Shown here in pieces: positions 6,318-9,848 of a stretch of DNA of 9,848 nucleotides (the first letter of the stretch is position 1; every line of letters starts with the position of its first letter). The stretch comes from an uncultured Clostridium sp. (lineage in GTDB: Bacteria; Bacillota; Clostridia; Lachnospirales; Anaerotignaceae). Under the pieces are notes generated by a model. That model was given only the letters and a program-made list of their open reading frames with translations. It was not told the DNA's origin and did not search any database. The stretch covers positions 1 to 9,848 of the forward strand of contig CAMXTM010000057.1 in NCBI GenBank assembly GCA_947246775.1, in the 5' to 3' direction. Both the position numbers and the translations under genes were made by a program.

Positions 6318-6357
6318 AAGAGTCCTATATTTCTAAATGAAATATGGGACTTTTGTA
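6318..6357 (+). terminator. intrinsic terminator closing the T7SS block
   Basis: A 16-pair stem (6318-6333 with 6339-6354, two G-T wobbles) has a 5-base loop. The right arm ends in CTTTT followed by GTATTG. It lies 6 bases after the second DUF4176 stop. The matching A-rich left arm means it may also work on the minus strand. Confidence 0.8.
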
Positions 6358-6396
6358 TTGTGAATGAGGCAATAGAGAAAGAAAGAAAAATTTTAG

Positions 6397-6425
6397 TTGT
6401 GAAACACTGAAAAAGTATTTATAAT
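6397..6425 (+). promoter_or_regulatory. sigma-A-like promoter for the aminotransferase gene
   Basis: TTGTGA (6397-6402) and a perfect TATAAT (6420-6425) are separated by 17 bases. The start of transcription should be near 6432, leaving a ~47-base leader that contains a small inverted repeat (GTTATA 6447-6452, TATAAC 6459-6464) just before AAAGGAG (6465-6471). Confidence 0.75.
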
Positions 6426-6478
6426 AGAGTTGAAATGTAAAATAGCGTTATAGGGAGTTATAACAAAGGAGAACGAGT

Positions 6479-7675
6479 ATGATTTCGCAAAATATGAAAG
6501 ATTTGATTAAAAAGAGTGAAGGGATTAGTAGTTTATTTACAGATGCTAGAAAATTAAAAGAAAAATATGGTGTTGAGAATGTATATGATTTTGGGATTGG
6601 TAATCCGAATGTAAAAGCGCCAGAAGCGATAAATCAAACAGCAATCAAGATATTAGAGCAAGAAGATTCTTTACATATTCATGGATATACAGATAGTGTA
6701 GGTTATGTTGAGGTACGCAAAAAAATTGCTAATAGTATTAACCATCGTTTTGATACTCATTTTGACGCTAAAAATATTGTTATGACAGTAGGGGCAGCAG
6801 GGGGACTGAATGTGATATTTAAGGTACTTTTGAATGTAGGAGAAGAAGTAATCACCTTTGCGCCTTATTTTAGTGAATATGATGCCTATGCGATGAATGT
6901 AGGGGCAGTATTGCGTGCTGTTCCGCCTAATGTAGAGACATTTTTGCCTGATTTGAATACACTGGAAAAATATATTACAGAAAAAACAAAAGTAGTGCTG
7001 ATAAATTCGCCTAATAATCCAACAGGCGTGGTATATGATGAAAGTATTATAGCAGAAATAGGGTGTATTTTGGAGGAAAAGCAAAAAGAATATGGCACAA
7101 CAATTTATTTAATTTCAGATGAGCCATATAGGGAATTGGTGTATGATGGAGCTGAAGTACCATATGTACCTAATTATTATAAAAATACGATTGTTGCGTA
7201 TTCTTTTTCAAAATCGCTGTCATTGCCAGGTGATAGAATAGGTTATTTGGTATTGCCAAGTGAAATGGAGGGTTATGAAGAAATTTGTCAAGCTGCGGAA
7301 GTAGCAACGAGAGTGTTGGGCTTTGTGAACGCGCCTGCTTTGCAGCAAAAAGTGGTAGCAGAGTGCTGCGATGAGTTAACAGATGTTGCTTTTTATGATG
7401 CAAATAGAGAAATGCTTTATACTGCATTGCAGGAATATGGTTATAAATGTATTAAGCCACAAGGTGCTTTTTATCTTTTTGTGAAGGCATTGGAAGAAGA
7501 TGATAAAGCATTTTGTAAAAAGGCACAAGAGTATCGATTGCTTTTGACGCCAGCGATAGGATTTGGTTGTAAAGGATATGTTCGTATTGCCTATTGCGTT
7601 TCAAGAGAGACAATAGAAAATGCATTACCTGCTTTTAAACAACTAGCAGAATATTATGGTGTAGTAAAAGAGTAA
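6479..7675 (+). CDS. class I/II PLP-dependent aminotransferase (AspAT-like)
   Basis: This 398-residue fold-type I aminotransferase is full length for the aspartate aminotransferase-like family, which moves amino groups between amino acids and 2-oxo acids using pyridoxal phosphate. Visible residues: G41-N-P near the N-terminal substrate site, G105-A-A-G-G cofactor-phosphate loop, A128-P-Y130, N176-S-P-N-N-P-T-G, S213-D214-E-P-Y217, the Schiff-base lysine K245 in SFSKSLSLPGDRIGY (R253), and R369 in GYVRIAYC for the substrate carboxylate. All key residues are present. AAAGGAG lies 7 bases before the ATG. It has its own promoter and follows a terminator, so it is not part of the T7SS unit. Exact substrate cannot be read from sequence; aspartate is the default guess. 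Confidence 0.93.
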   Translation: MISQNMKDLIKKSEGISSLFTDARKLKEKYGVENVYDFGIGNPNVKAPEAINQTAIKILEQEDSLHIHGYTDSVGYVEVRKKIANSINHRFDTHFDAKNIVMTVGAAGGLNVIFKVLLNVGEEVITFAPYFSEYDAYAMNVGAVLRAVPPNVETFLPDLNTLEKYITEKTKVVLINSPNNPTGVVYDESIIAEIGCILEEKQKEYGTTIYLISDEPYRELVYDGAEVPYVPNYYKNTIVAYSFSKSLSLPGDRIGYLVLPSEMEGYEEICQAAEVATRVLGFVNAPALQQKVVAECCDELTDVAFYDANREMLYTALQEYGYKCIKPQGAFYLFVKALEEDDKAFCKKAQEYRLLLTPAIGFGCKGYVRIAYCVSRETIENALPAFKQLAEYYGVVKE

Positions 7676-7728
7676 CCATTTTGTGTTGTACTGCATAGTA
7701 TGCTAGTAATAAGAAAGGGGGAAGCAAT

Positions 7729-7857
7729 GTGTATTATTTTGGAAAAGATTTTGAAAAAGAATCAGAAATACAATCCCTTTTGGACGACTTTTTAAAACAA
7801 AAAGAATTAAAAGATAAAAAACAGTGTGCTACTGCTCAGACAGAACAAAAAAAATAA
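7729..7857 (+). CDS. small hypothetical protein, 42 residues, GTG start
   Basis: A GTG at 7729, 7 bases after AAAGGGGGA (7714-7722), opens a 42-codon frame ending with TAA at 7855. The product starts MYYFGKDFEKESE, has a predicted amphipathic charged helix (about 6-31) and a Lys/Gln-rich tail with one cysteine (33). I do not recognise the family. The gene lies between the aminotransferase stop and a strong terminator with no promoter clearly its own, so it probably shares the aminotransferase transcript. An overlapping ATG at 7727 would give only 22 residues in another frame. The strong ribosome binding site and clean position directly before a terminator argue for a real gene. Confidence 0.6.
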   Translation: MYYFGKDFEKESEIQSLLDDFLKQKELKDKKQCATAQTEQKK

Positions 7858-7864
7858 AAAATGC

Positions 7865-7910
7865 TAAGCTCATTTCTTGTAATTGGTATAAGAAATGGGC
7901 TTATTTATTT
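7865..7910 (+). terminator. intrinsic terminator after the small ORF
   Basis: TAAGCTCATTTCTT (7865-7878) pairs with AAGAAATGGGCTTA (7890-7903) over 14 positions with one G-T wobble and an 11-base loop, followed by TTTATTT. The T-tract overlaps the -35 box of the next promoter. Confidence 0.82.
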
Positions 7911-7936
7911 ACAAAATGGTAAAAAAATGTTACACT
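7908..7936 (+). promoter_or_regulatory. promoter for the PHP-domain gene
   Basis: TTTACA (7908-7913), 17-base spacer, TACACT (7931-7936). Spacer and -10 resemble those of the Rrf2 gene promoter: AAAATGG, an A-run, ATGT, then TACACTG. Confidence 0.65.
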
Positions 7937-7983
7937 GATGTATAGTAATTTTATATTTTACATAAAAGAAAGAAGCGATATTG

Positions 7984-8838
7984 ATGATAGACCTTCACGT
8001 TCATTCCTATTATTCTGATGGTACATTTTCGCCAGAAGCACTTGTCATACAGGCAAAAAAGCGGAATTTGCTTGCACTTGCACTAACAGACCATGATACC
8101 ATAGATGGTTTATCATTATTCCATGAAGCGGGACAAAGATATCAATTAGAAACCATATCAGGTATTGAATTTGCGGCACAATATAATCATTTTCGCAATC
8201 AAGAAATTCATATTGTGGGGCTTGGGTTTTCGCTTAATTCTAAAGAATTGGTAGAGCGAATGAAACAAATTACCGATGCACGTGAGGCACGTAATGAGAA
8301 GATGCTTTTTGCACTTCAGCGTTTGGGGTTTGCTATTTCTTATGATGATATAAAGCAAAATGCAGGAGGAAATATCATTACAAGGGCGCATTTTGCGAAT
8401 GTTTTGGTTAATAAACATATTGTAAAGTCAACGACAGAGGCTTTTGAAAAATATCTTGGTACTGGCAAGCCTGCTTTTGTAGAAAGAGAAGCGCTTTCCC
8501 CAGAATTATGTATACAGATAATACAAAAAGCAGGTGGCGTTGCTGTGTTGGCGCACCCTACACTGTATCAAATGGATTATGCCCAAATTGAAATATTGTG
8601 TAAGGAATTAAAGAGTTATGGTTTAAATGGGATAGAGACACAGTATTCTAGTTATTCTACAGAACAAAGTAAAAAAATAACACAAATAGCAGACAAGTTT
8701 TGCTTGTTGTATAGTGGTGGTAGTGATTTTCATGGGAAGAATAAACCAAATGTGCAAATTGGGGTGGGCAAAAATAACTTAAATATTCCATATACTTTTT
8801 GGGAAGCACTTAAAAAACAATGTCATGATGTGACATAA
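7984..8838 (+). CDS. PHP-domain phosphoesterase (RNase AM / nucleoside bisphosphate phosphatase family)
   Basis: This 284-residue soluble metal-dependent phosphoesterase belongs to the COG0613 PHP family, which includes E. coli YciV/TrpH (RNase AM) and nucleoside 3',5'-bisphosphate phosphatases. Metal ligands are visible in order: D3-L-H5-V-H7 with D12, D36-H37-D38 in LALTDHDT, E62 in SGIEF, H76, H191 in VLAHP, and D248-x-H250 in GGSDFHG. The inserted ITRAHFANVL segment (131-140) is typical of the family. It should act on 5' ends of RNA or on small nucleotides; which one is not resolved. ATG 7984 is preferred over the adjacent TTG at 7981. The ribosome binding site is weak (AAAGAAAGAAG). It has its own promoter. 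Confidence 0.9.
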   Translation: MIDLHVHSYYSDGTFSPEALVIQAKKRNLLALALTDHDTIDGLSLFHEAGQRYQLETISGIEFAAQYNHFRNQEIHIVGLGFSLNSKELVERMKQITDAREARNEKMLFALQRLGFAISYDDIKQNAGGNIITRAHFANVLVNKHIVKSTTEAFEKYLGTGKPAFVEREALSPELCIQIIQKAGGVAVLAHPTLYQMDYAQIEILCKELKSYGLNGIETQYSSYSTEQSKKITQIADKFCLLYSGGSDFHGKNKPNVQIGVGKNNLNIPYTFWEALKKQCHDVT

Positions 8839-8876
8839 TATATTTTGTATCATTACTAATAAAATTTTTATAGATT

Positions 8877-8882
8877 AAGGAG
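8877..8882 (+). promoter_or_regulatory. ribosome binding site AAGGAG that selects ATG 8895
   Basis: AAGGAG touches the in-frame ATG at 8883, leaving no spacer, but is 12 bases before ATG 8895. The later ATG also removes a four-residue N-terminal addition not expected in the family. Confidence 0.65.
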
Positions 8883-8894
8883 ATGTTTTTTATT

Positions 8895-9371
8895 ATGTCT
8901 ATTGAAAAAGTAAAAGCATATTTTGAACAGTTTGGTAGAGCGCAAGATGTGCTAGAATTTGAAACTTCTTCTGCTACGGTAGAGTTGGCAGCAGAAGCAG
9001 CACATGTAATACCAGCACGTATTACAAAAACATTAGCATTTCAAAAAGAGGATAGTTGTATTTTGATTGCGATGGCAGGAGATGCTAAAATTGATAATAG
9101 AAAATTTAAAGATGAGTTTTCAATGAAAGCAAAAATGCTTTCTCCAGAACAAACGCTTGCTCTTACTGGTCATGCAATAGGTGGTGTTTGTCCTTTTGCT
9201 GTACCTGAAACGGTAAAAACATATACTGATGTGTCGTTAAAACGCTTTGAGACAGTTTTTCCAGCAGCGGGCAGTAGTAATTCTGCGATAGAGTTAACTT
9301 GTGATGAGCTATTTGAATATGGTAAATGTGAAAAATGGATTGATGTTTGTAAGGGTTGGGAAGAAGAATAA
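8895..9371 (+). CDS. YbaK/EbsC-type aminoacyl-tRNA deacylase-like protein
   Basis: This 158-residue single-domain protein of the YbaK/ProX superfamily is the editing-domain family that hydrolyses mischarged tRNA such as Cys-tRNA(Pro) or Ala-tRNA(Pro). Seen: a helical start, K45 in I-T-K-T-L-A-F (the conserved lysine), G-D-A-K-I-D (62-67) where the strand leads to N68-R-K, G96-G-V-C-P-F-A102, and G126-S-S-N-S-A-I-E-L near the end. These fit the pocket-forming loops of YbaK-like proteins. Length is normal. Free-standing editing in trans is the family role; the exact misacylated tRNA is unknown. It lies 56 bases after the PHP gene with no terminator between, so they may be cotranscribed. Confidence 0.87.
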   Translation: MSIEKVKAYFEQFGRAQDVLEFETSSATVELAAEAAHVIPARITKTLAFQKEDSCILIAMAGDAKIDNRKFKDEFSMKAKMLSPEQTLALTGHAIGGVCPFAVPETVKTYTDVSLKRFETVFPAAGSSNSAIELTCDELFEYGKCEKWIDVCKGWEEE

Positions 9372-9396
9372 AACCTCTATTTTTGGTATGTTTTTA

Positions 9397-9425
9397 TTGC
9401 AAAATGGCAAAATATGTGATACACT
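9397..9425 (+). promoter_or_regulatory. promoter for the Rrf2/IscR-like gene
   Basis: TTGCAA (9397-9402), 17-base spacer, TACACT (9420-9425). IscR proteins often control their own promoter, so an operator may overlap it, but I see no clear dyad. Confidence 0.7.
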
Positions 9426-9468
9426 GGAGTAGTCAATAAAAAATTATTATATGAAATGGAGAAATACT

Positions 9469-9848
9469 ATGAGAATATCTACGAAAGGACGTTATGGTAT
9501 CCGTCTTATGCTTTGTTTAGCATTACAATATCAAAATTCAGGTCATATGCCTTTAAGAACGATTGCAAAAAATCAAGAAATTTCCGAAAAATATTTAGAA
9601 CAGATTATCAATCCACTTACAAAAGCAGGTTTAGTACAAAGTTTTAGAGGAGCGCAAGGGGGATATGCCCTTGTCAAGAATCCAACTGAGATTACAGTTG
9701 GTGCTATATTGCGTGTATTAGAGGGTTCTCTTTCTCCTGTGGATTGTTTGGAGCATACACAGTGCAAACGTGCTGATGTATGCGCTTCTCTTTTTCTGTG
9801 GCAAAAAATCAAAACGGCGATAGATGACATTGTAGATAATACAACTCT
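9469..9848 (+). CDS. iscR: Rrf2-family iron-sulfur regulator, IscR-like; 3' end outside window
   Basis: The visible 126 codons start MRISTKGRYGIRLML, the typical Rrf2 opening. A winged-helix DNA-binding region (about 1-70) includes the recognition segment SEKYLEQIINPL and the wing R60-G-A-Q-G-G-Y. Cysteines at 93, 99 and 105 have the C-x5-C-x5-C spacing of the [2Fe-2S] ligands of E. coli IscR (92, 98, 104), so it probably senses Fe-S status. The E. coli His107 ligand position is Leu here. GGAG lies 7 bases before the ATG and a promoter lies at 9397. In Firmicutes this gene usually precedes iscS and an iscU/nifU-like gene, which would lie beyond the window. The frame is open at the end. The regulated genes are not shown. 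Confidence 0.88.
   Translation, partial: MRISTKGRYGIRLMLCLALQYQNSGHMPLRTIAKNQEISEKYLEQIINPLTKAGLVQSFRGAQGGYALVKNPTEITVGAILRVLEGSLSPVDCLEHTQCKRADVCASLFLWQKIKTAIDDIVDNTT

Noticed and set aside
6447..6464. Inverted repeat GTTATA/TATAAC in the aminotransferase leader as an operator or riboswitch
   Set aside because: Only six A/T-rich pairs; the leader of ~47 bases is too short for a known riboswitch, so chance is likely.
7727..7795. 22-codon ATG frame overlapping the small GTG gene
   Set aside because: Very short and without domain features; the GTG frame is longer and ends directly before the terminator.
9456..9647. 63-codon plus-strand frame at the Rrf2 start
   Set aside because: It is an out-of-frame shadow; the frame from 9469 gives a textbook Rrf2 protein with a proper ribosome binding site.
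1..9848. CRISPR array, tRNA/rRNA genes, insertion sequence or transposase
   Set aside because: No regularly spaced direct repeats, cloverleaf sequence, rRNA-like block, transposase motif or terminal inverted repeats were seen.

Overview
The window is AT-rich (about one third G+C by eye) and has Firmicutes-style signals: strong AGGAGG-type ribosome binding sites, sigma-A-like promoters with 17-base spacers, hairpin terminators, and short gaps between genes that all lie on the plus strand. Gene content (tandem WXG100 proteins, DUF4176 proteins, an IscR-type Rrf2 regulator) suggests a low-GC Clostridia member, possibly Lachnospiraceae. That assignment is inference; no marker gene here settles it.

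Bases 1-6311 form a type VII secretion (T7SSb/Esx) accessory region. It opens with a small helical protein (4-321), followed by five WXG100-like proteins (337-2104). A signal-peptide protein with an outside VWA domain, one membrane span and a cytoplasmic FHA domain comes next (2202-3647). It overlaps by one base a PP2C-type Ser/Thr phosphatase (3647-4405). A separate sigma-A-like promoter (4426-4454) then starts a 390-residue protein with a WXG-like N-terminus, a glycine-rich membrane-prone segment and a glycine/beta-rich C-terminus, which is a candidate T7SS effector. Two tandem DUF4176 paralogues and a hairpin terminator (6318-6354) close the block. The core secretion genes (EssC ATPase, EssB, EsaA, EssA) are not in the window and would be expected nearby, probably upstream. 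No protein kinase is visible. The VWA + FHA + PP2C set resembles the threonine-phosphorylation switch of type VI secretion (PpkA/PppA/Fha), which makes it the most interesting system here.

Bases 6397-9848 look like ordinary chromosomal genes. They are a PLP-dependent aminotransferase with its own promoter, a 42-codon GTG-start small ORF followed by a strong terminator, a PHP-domain phosphoesterase, a YbaK/EbsC-type deacylase-like protein, and the start of an IscR-like Rrf2 regulator with three spaced cysteines that runs off the end. The promoters of the PHP gene and the Rrf2 gene are strikingly alike in sequence.

Likely interplay (inference): the WXG100 proteins are secreted partners or substrates of the T7SS; the VWA/FHA protein and phosphatase report or control its state; the 390-residue protein is a cargo made as a separately promoted unit with its DUF4176 helpers.
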